From positions 4,522,023 to 4,586,022 of the forward strand of contig OX442423.1 of NCBI GenBank assembly GCA_949361645.1: a DNA stretch of 64,000 bases, read 5' to 3'. Under the pieces are notes generated by a model. The model ran no database searches. It had not been told where the DNA came from and saw only the letters and a program-made list of their open reading frames with translations. Both the position numbers and the translations under genes were made by a program. The stretch is from Spongilla lacustris. Taxonomy: Eukaryota > Porifera > Demospongiae > Spongillida > Spongillidae. Below are positions 24,145-32,639 of this stretch, one piece after another (within the stretch, counting starts at the first letter, position 1; every line of letters starts with the position of its first letter).

Positions 24145-27100
24145 CTATGTAAGAATATGTATTACATGTAAGCCGGGCCGAAAGTTGCTGCACATTTTAG
24201 TGTTTACTTACCTGCAATACCTTGTGTACATGATTACCAATAAATGCTCCACCATGGTACTGCTGGCGTTGTACATTCAGGGATTGGAGTACGGCTTCCA
24301 CTCCTTTTACAAATGGCCCCTCAGACACTGCAAACCCCTTTTTCAACTTCACATTCACATCACTGATGTTTTTTTCCTACATCCATTGGCATGAAGACGG
24401 ATAACATATGTGTTTTCTACCATAGTATAGTTACTAACTAACTCTGCTATTTTACTGCTGTAGCTGATGTTTTCCTCTGCAAGACTAGAGAGAAGAGGAC
24501 TGCTTTCTCCCACAATCATTGCAGAGTAGTTGAAGAGATCCTTCAGACTGCTGTATTCATGGTGTAACACTTCCAGCTGCTCCTTAATGTACGAACGCGC
24601 AGCGGGAACCTTGCGGGAACCTAGGTTCCCGCCCGGGAACCACTTTTCGTGCAGTACTTTATCATTATTGGCAAAGTTATGACTCTTTGAGTGATATTAG
24701 TGTATACACCTACCAATGCTGTTTCTTCCCCATAACACTAAACGCCGTACGTTGGCTAGACGCTGAGATATACAATGGTTTCTGGATCCACCTCGCACGC
24801 GTAACTTCCCGTTTGTACGGAAGGTTCCCGCGGCATGGTCCCATTTTAATGGCTACTGTGTAATAGTGGAAGATGCGGTGTTTGTTTTAATCACTCCATA
24901 AGTTAAACAAGTGATGGTTCAGTGTTCCCCATAAATAACTAGACTATAAAATTATCCAATAGGGCTGGAAATTCATAAATAATAAGTACATGAGGTTCCC
25001 GCGCATATAGAGCAAAATCATTGCACGATGAATTCATCTAACGGGTTGTTTTGCAAGTACCGTATTTATAAATTAGCGCACAATAAGAGAGGAGGGGAGG
25101 TTGCCCCGATGTGTCATTGTGCGTATGCATGTGTATTTGAATGATCTACGTTTAATTTTATGCCTGCATGCATGCACGTTGTACTTCGCAATTATGTGTA
25201 GCCAAGAAATGACAAAGGGGTACTTTTAAAAGGTCCCGTCGGCCTCAAGCGTTGAGGCCCAAGGTTCGAATATATCCCCTGCTCGTCGGCACCCGAAAAT
25301 AGAGGTGGCTTTTGATTAAACACGATTTCCAACTTATAGTCTAGGCGCCATTTTACGCTCAATTATTTTCAATAACTTGTACTACCACGCCTTTCTCACA
25401 AGTATTGGTGGTTCCCGGGCGGGAACCTTGTGTGGAAAATTGGTTCCCGCTCGGTTCCCGCGAATAAAAATATAGAATAAAATAAACGTTGGGTCAGGAT
25501 CGTCACTATACAAGTTATACATTCGCATTAAAAGCGGCAGAAATCGTGCATGCATTTTAGCAATACTATTTGCGGGAACCACGCGGGAACCAAACGCTGT
25601 CCGTTCGTACATTAAGTGCTGACAATTCTCTCAATGCAGTTGCATACTCTTCATAGGATGCAGTTGCTAGCCCTGTGTTTGTAGATAACTGCAAGGCGAG
25701 CCTTAGATCCAAGAGGTGGCATTCCTCCTCAAGTAAGGAGTACAGTTTGTAGAATATACCCATTGATATATGTAGTCCTGGAAGGCAGACCTTTAAAAAG
25801 GTATGGATATGTGACTTGATCATCGTATATGTGAATATTTACCTGGGTCAATGGAATATCAAATAAGGGTTCTCCCTTGCAGTTGTTAAAAAATTTCACA
25901 TTCTTTATATCCCCTCCAGATGCTACAAATCTTCTGTAGTCATCAAACATCGACTCAAGTGTCCGTTTGGGAAATGGGGCTCTCAAACTGCAACTTCTTT
26001 CTAGGTCCTCAAGTGTCACCAAACACCATAAACATGGCTGCTTCCCTATGTTAAGGTATGTGAATGTTGTTTACATTTCTAATTTTTAAAAATTCAGCTC
26101 GCATACCACTTGCACCTGAATGGCCATATAGTGCACATATAAACTCATAATCCCCTGATAGAAACACCCTGATGTTGTAATCTCTGTAACAGTAGCAATA
26201 GAGCACAAAGGGATATTAAAATCAAAAGATTTTTTATACTTGGTATATGACTCACTTCCACTGAGATGAACCTAAATTCACCACTTCATCCTTGTATCTG
26301 TCAAGAGCTATATGGAGGTTTGCTATGGTGTCCTGTGCCTCAAAACAAGCAAACACACAAGTACTGTGGATTGAGTTTGGTGAGTTGGTGTTTACAATTT
26401 GAAAGTTCATTTTAAATGCACCGCCGCCTTTATCACCTCCGAGTTTGACCCACACTTCAGTGTCTGGAATTACTCCATTATGCCACGTCAGAGTAGCTGC
26501 ACTGTTTAGAGGAATTAACTGTGCTGATCAGACTGCTAAAACGTAGTATACTTTACCTTTCATTTTCATCTATAAGTTTGGTCACCTTCTGTATGAGGCT
26601 AGGGGTATTAGCATATGCAGCTGCTCTTATCTCATCATCACAAGATGGACGCGAGAAGCAGAAAGGTGCAATTTCTGCTTCTAAATTCTCTCCCAGGATG
26701 TCTTTTGCAATGAGTCGTTGCCTCGTTTCGCTTCCTAACCGTACCCCAGACTGTGCCAACCATCTGAGCATAGAGAAGTGAGATTTAATTTATTTTCACA
26801 CTTGTGTCAAATTACCTTCTTAATGTCCTAAGTTGGTTCCAAGGCAAACCCATTTCAGCTTTCATGGCAAGTCCAGTTTTCGCATCTATTTCTAGTGAAA
26901 TCCCTGCGTCAGCTAGTATCTTCTTTTTTTCTTCACTTCCCAGGGCTCTAATTTCCTCCACGAGGACTTGTTCAGGTTTCTCAGGTGACAGAAGACTCCT
27001 CACTGACTGAACCTCACTGACTCTTCGCTTCAGAGTTTTAGCACTACAATTTTCCTCACTATGGGATGAACGGGCCTTTGTCACTCGCACTAAAGTTAGT

Positions 27101-28133
27101 GGCTGTAAAAGATCAAGATGCATTCAGTTTTAACTGTTAATTTACATACATTGTTTACATATGTATTGTTGTAAGTATCTTACCTAATCTTATTGTCATA
27201 ACTTACAGTTCCTCCCGTCTTGATTTGTAAAATGTTGTCATTTGTACTTTCAGACAGGATTCTCCGAATCACCTTACCAGCCATTTGCTCTTCAAGCACT
27301 TCAGATATGTGGCACTCATGTGAGGGATAGTCACCTGCTCGTACATCCCGATTGCATGTTTCACAGGATATTATTACATCACATAGAAGGCGTTGTATTA
27401 TGTCTGAAGCTGGTTGCACAGAACTTGGTACCAAGTTAACAGCACCATCACAGCATGGACACTGAGTACTGGCTGATGTTGTAATGGCATCAACAATGCA
27501 CTTAGCACACACGACAACATTGCAATGCAACTTCAGTGGCTGTGATAACATTCGTTTGCACATCCAACATGTGAGTAAGTCTATGACGGAAATTACCTGT
27601 GTTGGTGCTAATGCAGGGTCCTTTGTACCACACATGATCTTAGGAGGTGCAATGGTGTTTATATGTAGAAGCAATGCACTTGGTGTGATGCCTGGTGGTC
27701 GCCCTGGTGTTCTTGCCTTTTTAAAGTGGATCCATGAGTGTACATGTATGGTTTCCTGAAATGCATGTATTTGTGTGTGCAATGATTAACCATATGAGGT
27801 CATGCATGTGAATATGTTTACCTTGCATGTACTGGAACAGTGTAAGGACCAATTGTATGGCTTTACCATACACTTATATGGAATCTTCTTCTCAGAAGCT
27901 TCTTTAACCCTAGACATAGCAAGTCTGCAAGATTTGCAGAAGCTGGTTGGAACGTCAGCTGTGTCGTTACTGATTTCAATTTGAAAACATGACTGGAGCT
28001 CCACAGAAAACGTAGCACAGCTATATGTTGTCTCTTGATGACCAGCAGACGCTTTTTTCATCAATCTGTGTCCGCATACCCTGCATAAAAGGTGTACTTG
28101 GCATCTCGGAATATCCATTGCGGTACTGTTCAT
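23587..28133 (-). CDS. RAG1-like protein gene, ten exons, interrupted by an insertion
   Basis: Ten exons join through consistent splice phases: 28133-27822, 27755-27207, 27102-26816, 26763-26557, 26501-26256, 26183-26107, 26045-25843, 25790-24212 (interrupted), 24144-23964 and 23909-23587. Nine introns are 52-104 bp. With the insertion removed and one base restored, the frame spans 978 residues, close to vertebrate RAG1 (about 1040). Residues 1-104 resemble the RAG1 N-terminal zinc region (CRVC, SFCKSC, late H and C). Residues about 165-215 form a RING-like module, followed by a C2H2-like finger. The later exons follow the order of the RAG1/Transib RNase-H core: a GGDKGG block, a C..C pair, an LH..G block and a GEQGTEAIH block. 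Family knowledge suggests a DNA-recombinase/transposase relative or a domesticated copy. The C-terminus is basic (RTRKRKREH). Two disruptions make this allele doubtful as a working gene: a 1024-bp TTAA-flanked insertion in exon 8 and a one-base deletion in an A run at about 24371-24377. Confidence 0.75.
24212..25790 (-). CDS. RAG1-like exon 8, split by a TTAA insertion
   Basis: The right part (25790-25612) encodes LPGLHISMGIFYKLYSLLEE; the left part (24583-24212) continues with KEQLEVLHHEYSSLKDLFN. The frame reads straight through when the 24588-25611 insert and one TTAA are removed. Further left, an A7 run (T7 on the plus strand, about 24371-24377) puts the reading out of frame; eight bases would restore VNVKLKKGFAVSEGPFV. 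The exon ends KVLQ|GTAAGT. The LHISMG motif aligns with RAG1 LHCDIG but lacks its aspartate. Confidence 0.7.
24588..25611. mobile_element. TTAA-flanked non-autonomous DNA element inside RAG1-like exon 8
   Basis: A 1024-bp insert flanked by TTAA on both sides (24584-24587, 25612-25615). Its ends are inverted repeats starting TGTACGAACG, with AGCG following a short mismatch. Inside are many copies of the palindromic string GGTTCCCGCGGGAACC and its pieces near both ends. There is no long ORF. TTAA duplication is the hallmark of piggyBac-type (and Kolobok) transposition. Confidence 0.85.
25843..26183 (-). CDS. RAG1-like exons 6-7 (core, C..C pair)
   Basis: Exon 6 is 26183-26107 and exon 7 is 26045-25843. 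They encode IRVFLSGDYEFICALYGHSG and KQPCLWCLVTLEDL. The GDY..F...G..G..PC..C pattern parallels the zinc-binding C..C in the RAG1 core, between its first two catalytic positions. Exon 7 ends FDIPLTQ at CAG|GTAAAT. Confidence 0.72.
26256..26501 (-). CDS. RAG1-like exon 5 (first catalytic aspartate block)
   Basis: Encodes PDTEVWVKLGGDKGGGAF then KMNFQIVNTNSPNS. The aspartate in GGDKGG (about residue 475) sits where RAG1 has its first catalytic Asp, followed by the same beta-strand pattern. Acceptor aaacag|T avoids an in-frame stop that the upstream cag would create. Donor GAA|GTGAGT. Confidence 0.72.
26557..27102 (-). CDS. RAG1-like exons 3-4
   Basis: Exon 3 is 27102-26816 and exon 4 is 26763-26557, with a 52-bp intron. 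They encode a charged linker (SEEKKKILADAGISLEID) and WLAQSGVRLGSETRQR, then CFSRPSCDDEIRAAAY. No catalytic motif is seen. By position this corresponds to the nonamer-binding / dimerisation region of RAG1, but I see no clear sequence match there. Confidence 0.6.
27207..27755 (-). CDS. RAG1-like exon 2 (RING-like plus zinc finger)
   Basis: 183 codons. The basic segment KKARTPGRPPG has an AT-hook-like GRP core. The RING-like block reads LLTCWMCKRMLSQ, LHCNVVVCAKC and TQCPCCDG. Compared with RAG1, the RING histidine position (C-x-H) reads C-N-V, so one zinc ligand appears to be lost. Then follows SCETCNRD..HEC, a second zinc module. Acceptor ttcag, donor ACT|GTAAGT. Confidence 0.75.
27822..28133 (-). 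CDS. RAG1-like exon 1 (N-terminal zinc region)
   Basis: ATG at 28133; 104 codons. It contains HLLCRVCGHRLMKK, DVPTSFCKSCRLAM and YNWSLHCSSTCK. The spacing C-x2-C, FC-x2-C, W..H..C matches the zinc-binding N-terminal region of RAG1. Donor AAG|GTAAAC. An in-frame ATG follows five codons later, so the exact start is uncertain. Confidence 0.72.
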
Positions 28134-28635
28134 GCACGTGACTTCAATTTATTCATGATCAAACAAACGAAAAGTAACCGTTTTGTTCTCTCACCAGAAA
28201 ATGTGTCTAAGCACGAACTAAACATATATAGAATGTGTAATGATTCCTCTTTACGGAAAGGTAAGTTTCATGCCCAACAGTCAGGCGTTTTTTCGAGAAA
28301 AATTGGTTGCCGTTTGAGTACTTCATACTAAGCTATAATATGACCGTTACCTGCGCGGAGTTAGTAGGCAGGAAAATAACACGTCTCGACAGTGCGCACA
28401 TATCTTATCCAGTACGGAAATGAATGTAGAAAAGCTTAAACGAATAACGTTATTTATTGATAGCTTGTTGTGATTAAAATACGTTTTAGAACACACACCA
28501 CATTTTAATGAGCTCCTTCATTCATCGGGACACTAAGAGTACCGTAAATGTAATACATTTCTAATTAAAAAACCTAATGTCCATCTCGAAACAGCCGTGT
28601 CGTGGCCCTACCACCGCGTTTGGTCGGGAGGTAGG
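28134..28635. other. Upstream region of the RAG1-like gene
   Basis: AT-rich. No transposon-type terminal inverted repeat or RSS-like heptamer was noticed on a read-through, so this gene shows no visible element end here. Confidence 0.4.
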
Positions 28636-28745
28636 GTACATGTACATCATAGATATTATACGGAATTATATTCCGTATAATCATAGATTATTTATTTATT
28701 TGTCTAAATATTCTATGGTATAATATCTATGGGTACATGCACATG
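28636..28745. repeat. Imperfect palindrome, about 110 bp
   Basis: catagatattata near 28649 pairs with tataatatctatgg near 28720, and an inner tacggaatta/taattccgta-like hairpin sits at its left. Probably a decayed MITE. Confidence 0.5.
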
Positions 28746-28841
28746 TACACATGTACCAAGATTTGTTATGCATGAATATCATTATGTTACAAGTAATTCA
28801 AAAACTTCTCTATCGAGAAAGTGATTGGTGGGAAGTAGGTA

Positions 28842-28970
28842 CAGTATGTTAAAGTGAGGTTTGGTAGGATCCTACAACTCACAGTCCTGAATTTGCAAAC
28901 GAAGAAGCCTATTTGCAAATGTAGGACTGTTATAGTTGTAGGATCCTACCAAACCTCACTTAACATACTG
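28842..28970. mobile_element. 129-bp Tc1/mariner-like MITE
   Basis: Inverted repeats of about 38 bp start CAGTATGTTAAAGTGAGGTT, the insert is flanked by TA on both sides (28840-28841, 28971-28972), and there is no coding capacity. CAGT-type ends with TA duplication are typical of Tc1/mariner MITEs. Confidence 0.78.
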
Positions 28971-29069
28971 TACTGGCTCAGCCCCTACCATCAGGTTATG
29001 AATAACTATAATCTTATTGAGCGAGCGCGTGTTCTTCGAGATTGTTGTACTGTCAGTGACAGTGAGGGT

Positions 29070-29188
29070 TAGTCTCGCAAGCCAGACCTACTTCGTTATT
29101 GACGATCGATACAATGGACTGGGGACCAGGATAAGTACTACTTCTCCTGGTCCCCCACCCATTGTAGTCGATCGTGCTTGCGAGACTT
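29070..29188. mobile_element. About 119-bp hairpin element
   Basis: The arms start TAGTCTCGCAAGC and end with its complement (with an A to T change at the last base). The inner arm acaatgg...ccattgt pairs as well. The ends resemble the TAG[T/C]CT foldback family, but no target duplication is visible. Confidence 0.6.
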
Positions 29189-29587
29189 CGGTGTGCGTAA
29201 TACGGATGTAACGAAGGCAAGTTCTATTGCATGAATCATGGTCCGTTCCGAAGCCTGAGCTGTGTTGGAGCGTTAACGGGTGATTAAGGTACCGCCTGAG
29301 CTGTGTCTGTGGGGCAAACGTTACAAAGTGCGGTTTTGAATTGGGGGGTAACGAATTCGTTCTGTGAGTTGTCGAGGCAGTACCCTTGAAAACTACAGGA
29401 CATCAAAGTCAAGCGCAAGTATAGACATAATTTCGACGATGAGACAACTGTTACTGTTTACCTATTTGAGATCCTCCATGCATGACAGAAAGACGATATA
29501 ATAACTGCTTCATCTTGCATGAGCGTGCATTAATCTGGAGGATGTAGCCAAGGAATTAAATGATCATGCAGCGAATTCGGTACATTT

Positions 29588-29646
29588 CCCGCCGAAAAAA
29601 AATGGCCCATGTTTATAAACACGGACCATTTTTTTTTTTTCGGTGG
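29588..29646. repeat. Short hairpin with A8/T12 arms
   Basis: ccgccgaaaaaaaatggccc pairs with ggaccatttttttttttt then cggtgg across a short loop of about 14 bp. Likely a small MITE or hairpin. Confidence 0.5.
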
Positions 29647-29904
29647 ACGTGGAGGAGGGATATCGTATATTACGGTACGTGTGTGGGCATGAAATAATTA
29701 TCTTTTTTAACCACACCCTCCGCCGCCCCTGATCGATACCACAGCCTAAGCATGCTCTATGGATATGGCAGTACTATGACATGAGTCAAACTCAAAGTAT
29801 GGCTTGTGGGCCGTTGCTGCACAAGTGTACACGTGACATCATTACCACGAACCTAACGGAAAGTTTACGAGAAAAGGTGTATAATTAAAAAGTATAATAA
29901 AAAT

Positions 29905-30250
29905 GCATTACGTTTGAATTGCTATAACTTCCGAACAGTTAACGCTATCAACTTCCTATTTTCAACACTTCATACTGCACCATTTCTGTATGGTAAAATA
30001 CATTTTGGAGTCTTGCACTTGCTCCGTGTCAGTATTGCAACGTTCTATACTCCACTGGGTTCAAACCCGCCATAACTTTCGGTAGGAGTAATCAATTCGC
30101 TTCAAATTCGGTTTGTAGGTAGAGAGGTCCTATACCTATCGATTCGTTCTGTTCGTTAATTTTTATTTCATCCGTTACGGAGATACAGCGGCGCAAAGTT
30201 GGCACAAGTTTCCCGCTCGAATCGCGCTGTTGTACGTGCGTGAACCGCTT
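29905..30250. mobile_element. F1 foldback, single arm
   Basis: Matches the left arm of the 42531-43855 family from attgctataactt to the cccgctcgaat area. The complementary arm is absent. Confidence 0.72.
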
Positions 30251-30929
30251 CCATACCAAAAGACATGAATATGCAACTACTTCCTGTGGGCTGAGACTTC
30301 GATAACCTATAGCCACACCTCACAGGTGTTTGCGGCCCAATGTTTTGTGGACGCTAGGTTCGTTTTCCGAAAAATTGAAATGATGATGTCATGCCCTTGA
30401 CGACGACCTTGACAACCGAAGACCTTTGGAACGTGAGCTCACTCAAAAGCAACGATGGGCTAATCGCCATTTTACCACTAGGGTAGGAAAGAAACACCAT
30501 TTTTCTATTTGTGTTGCGAACCACGAGGCGTAGTGAAGTTGCTACGGCAAGCTACGGGCCTTGAAAGCGAGTTAGTCTTAGCGTACCTCTTCGTTACAGA
30601 AGCGATTTCCCACGCCTGCGACAATTGGAGATCAGAAAAAAAGGTTGGTTCGTGAAGGGAATGAAAGGTACTAATAGCTACTAGCATTGGCTTGTAGCCA
30701 CTTTTTTTTTTTTGACAGCGATCAAGCTTACTAAAAGTAAGTACTCTATACCGGTTGGCGCGGGTGTGTGTGTTACTAGCCTACAGTGGTATTGCCGCCA
30801 CGTTAGATGGCCAATGAACAGCAGTTGTCCTTTCACAATGGAGAGCAACTGCTGGACCTTACTTATGTCTTAAGTTTGTCTTGGTGCTGTTAGCTACTAA
30901 TATAGCTAGTATACTCTTCCGTATCAATC
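30251..30929. other. Unassigned intergenic sequence
   Basis: Unique sequence with one minus-strand 60-codon frame (30687-30505). Nothing recognised. Confidence 0.4.
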
Positions 30930-31230
30930 CCATTCCCAACCCCAGAGCCAGCCTCTCTCAGCCACCTGTACCAGCCTCATCTCAGTCACCAGTACCAGCC
31001 TTATCTCAGCTACCAGAACCAGCCTCTTCTCAGCTACCTGTACCAGCCTCATCTCAGCCACCTGTACCAGCCTCATCTCAGCCACCTGTACCAGCCTCAT
31101 CTCAGCCACCAGTACCAGCCTCATCTCATCCACCTGTACCAGCCTCATCTCAGCCATGGCCACCAGTCACAGCCTCATCTCAGCCATGGCCACCTGTACC
31201 AGCCTCATCTCAGACACCATGCCAGGGCCC
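30930..31230 (+). repeat. 24-bp minisatellite, first block
   Basis: About 12 copies of a 24-bp unit containing ccagcctcatctcag; the open frame through it reads PPVPASSQ repeated. It ends at the hAT-like terminus at 31232. Confidence 0.85.
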
Positions 31231-31231
31231 A

Positions 31232-31270
31232 GGGGCAGATCCAGGATTTCAGAAAGGGGGGAGGGGGGGG
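31232..31270 (+). mobile_element. Solo terminus of a hAT-like element
   Basis: caggggcagatccaggattt followed by a G run is the same terminus as at 41299-42081. It interrupts the 24-bp minisatellite. The second end was not found. Confidence 0.5.
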
Positions 31271-31289
31271 GGGGGTTACATATGAAAAC

Positions 31290-31470
31290 TGGGGTGTTGT
31301 CCACTTTAGGCCGATTCAACCGGGGGACGGGGGGGGGGTGCTGTCCGCTTTAGGCCAATTCAACCAGTGGGGGGGGGGGGGGGGGGGGGGGGGGGGGAGG
31401 GGGGTGCTGTCCGCTTTAGGCCAATTCAACCAGTGGGGAGGAGGTGTGCTGTCCACTTACGGCTCTCTCT
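31290..31470 (+). repeat. Tandem copies separated by poly-G
   Basis: Four copies of ctttaggccaattcaacca-type sequence preceded by gctgtcc and separated by long G runs (one of about 28 G at roughly 31370-31397). Confidence 0.75.
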
Positions 31471-31626
31471 ATGTTAAAAAAGGGGGAGAGTGCCCTCTAT
31501 ATTGGAAACCACATTGCTTCCTGTATGCGATAAGCTTACACTAGATTAATAAATAGGGATGCATCTTAACAAAAAAAATTCAGACCTAAGTTGGGGTTGC
31601 AACCCCCCCCCCCCCCCCCCCCCGTC

Positions 31627-31860
31627 CGTATCTCAGCCAAATGTACTAGTCTTATATCTCAGCCACCTGTACCAGCCTCTCTCTCAGACACCAGCACTAG
31701 CCTCACCTGTACCAGCCTCATCTCAGCCACTTGTACCAACCTCATCACAGCCACCAGTACCAGCCTCATCTCAGCCACCAGTACTAGCCTCATATCAGCC
31801 ACCTGTACCAGCCTCATCTCAGCCACCTATACCCTCATCTCAGCAACAAGTACCATGCAG
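31627..31860 (+). repeat. 24-bp minisatellite, second block
   Basis: The same unit as 30930-31230, more diverged. The two blocks were probably one array split by the G-rich insertion at 31232-31626. Confidence 0.8.
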
Positions 31861-32639
31861 CTTCATAATTTGTTCAGTAATTGATAACAAAATGAGTGGG
31901 TGTATTAGTGTTGACAGTATCATTGTGAGTATCAATGCCAAATACTAAATACTGAGTGTAAATTAGCTGAAATCTCTGTGCTTGGTATGAACGCCTTGAT
32001 TTCGTATCCCTAGGTGCCACAAGTAAGCGACCACTCACCCTGCATTGCTCCTGACCTTTGTTTATGTGATAATGCTCCATTCAAACTGCACGTATTATTC
32101 ATAAAATATACACGCCGCGTAGAGTGGTAAAAAAAAAAATGTGGCTGGTTCTAATTGTTGTAAATATGCTTCTTGATCTGTCTTGTTGATGTTGTAACTT
32201 GCTGACCTAAATCCTATTGTCGCTGTCTTTGCTACACACGATCAAAGTACCCCCTCTCAGTTACCGCCTCCATCACATGGACGTATAAAAACGATGCGCG
32301 GCTATTCGAGTAATATTGTAGGTCATGCGCGCTGGTAATTTTATTTAGTGCGATGGTAGGGGGTACGAAAGATCAAATTCACTCAAAGGTATGACTTGAA
32401 CAAAGCATGAAATGTGGGTCACAAAAAGTACGATTTATAATGAGCTCTAAAAGTAAATTATTTTGCACCATTCAAAAGGCATACCGTATTAGCCAAGTTC
32501 GAGCGGTACCGATACGTAGATCGATATTCAAGATACATTCGACGAGGATGGGGAGATCGAGAACGGTAGAGACGGCGGTCATACCACTGACGATGGTGGT
32601 TTTAGGGAGTAAGCAGCCGCTAAATCACTAAAAGAGCCA
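31861..32639. other. Unassigned intergenic sequence
   Basis: AT-rich, nothing recognised. Confidence 0.4.

Noticed and set aside
25230..25300. tRNA-like segment with ggttcgaat
   Set aside because: Only a T-arm-like string and one hairpin. No complete cloverleaf, and it is inside the TTAA element.
23400..28400. RSS-like heptamer/nonamer ends flanking the RAG1-like gene
   Set aside because: No convincing CACAGTG plus A-rich nonamer pair in inverted orientation was seen on read-through. A systematic search would be needed.
30881..31285. Proline/serine-rich secreted or mucin-like protein (PPVPASSQ repeats)
   Set aside because: A 24-bp minisatellite open in several frames. The flanks are transposon and poly-G sequence and no exon structure is visible.
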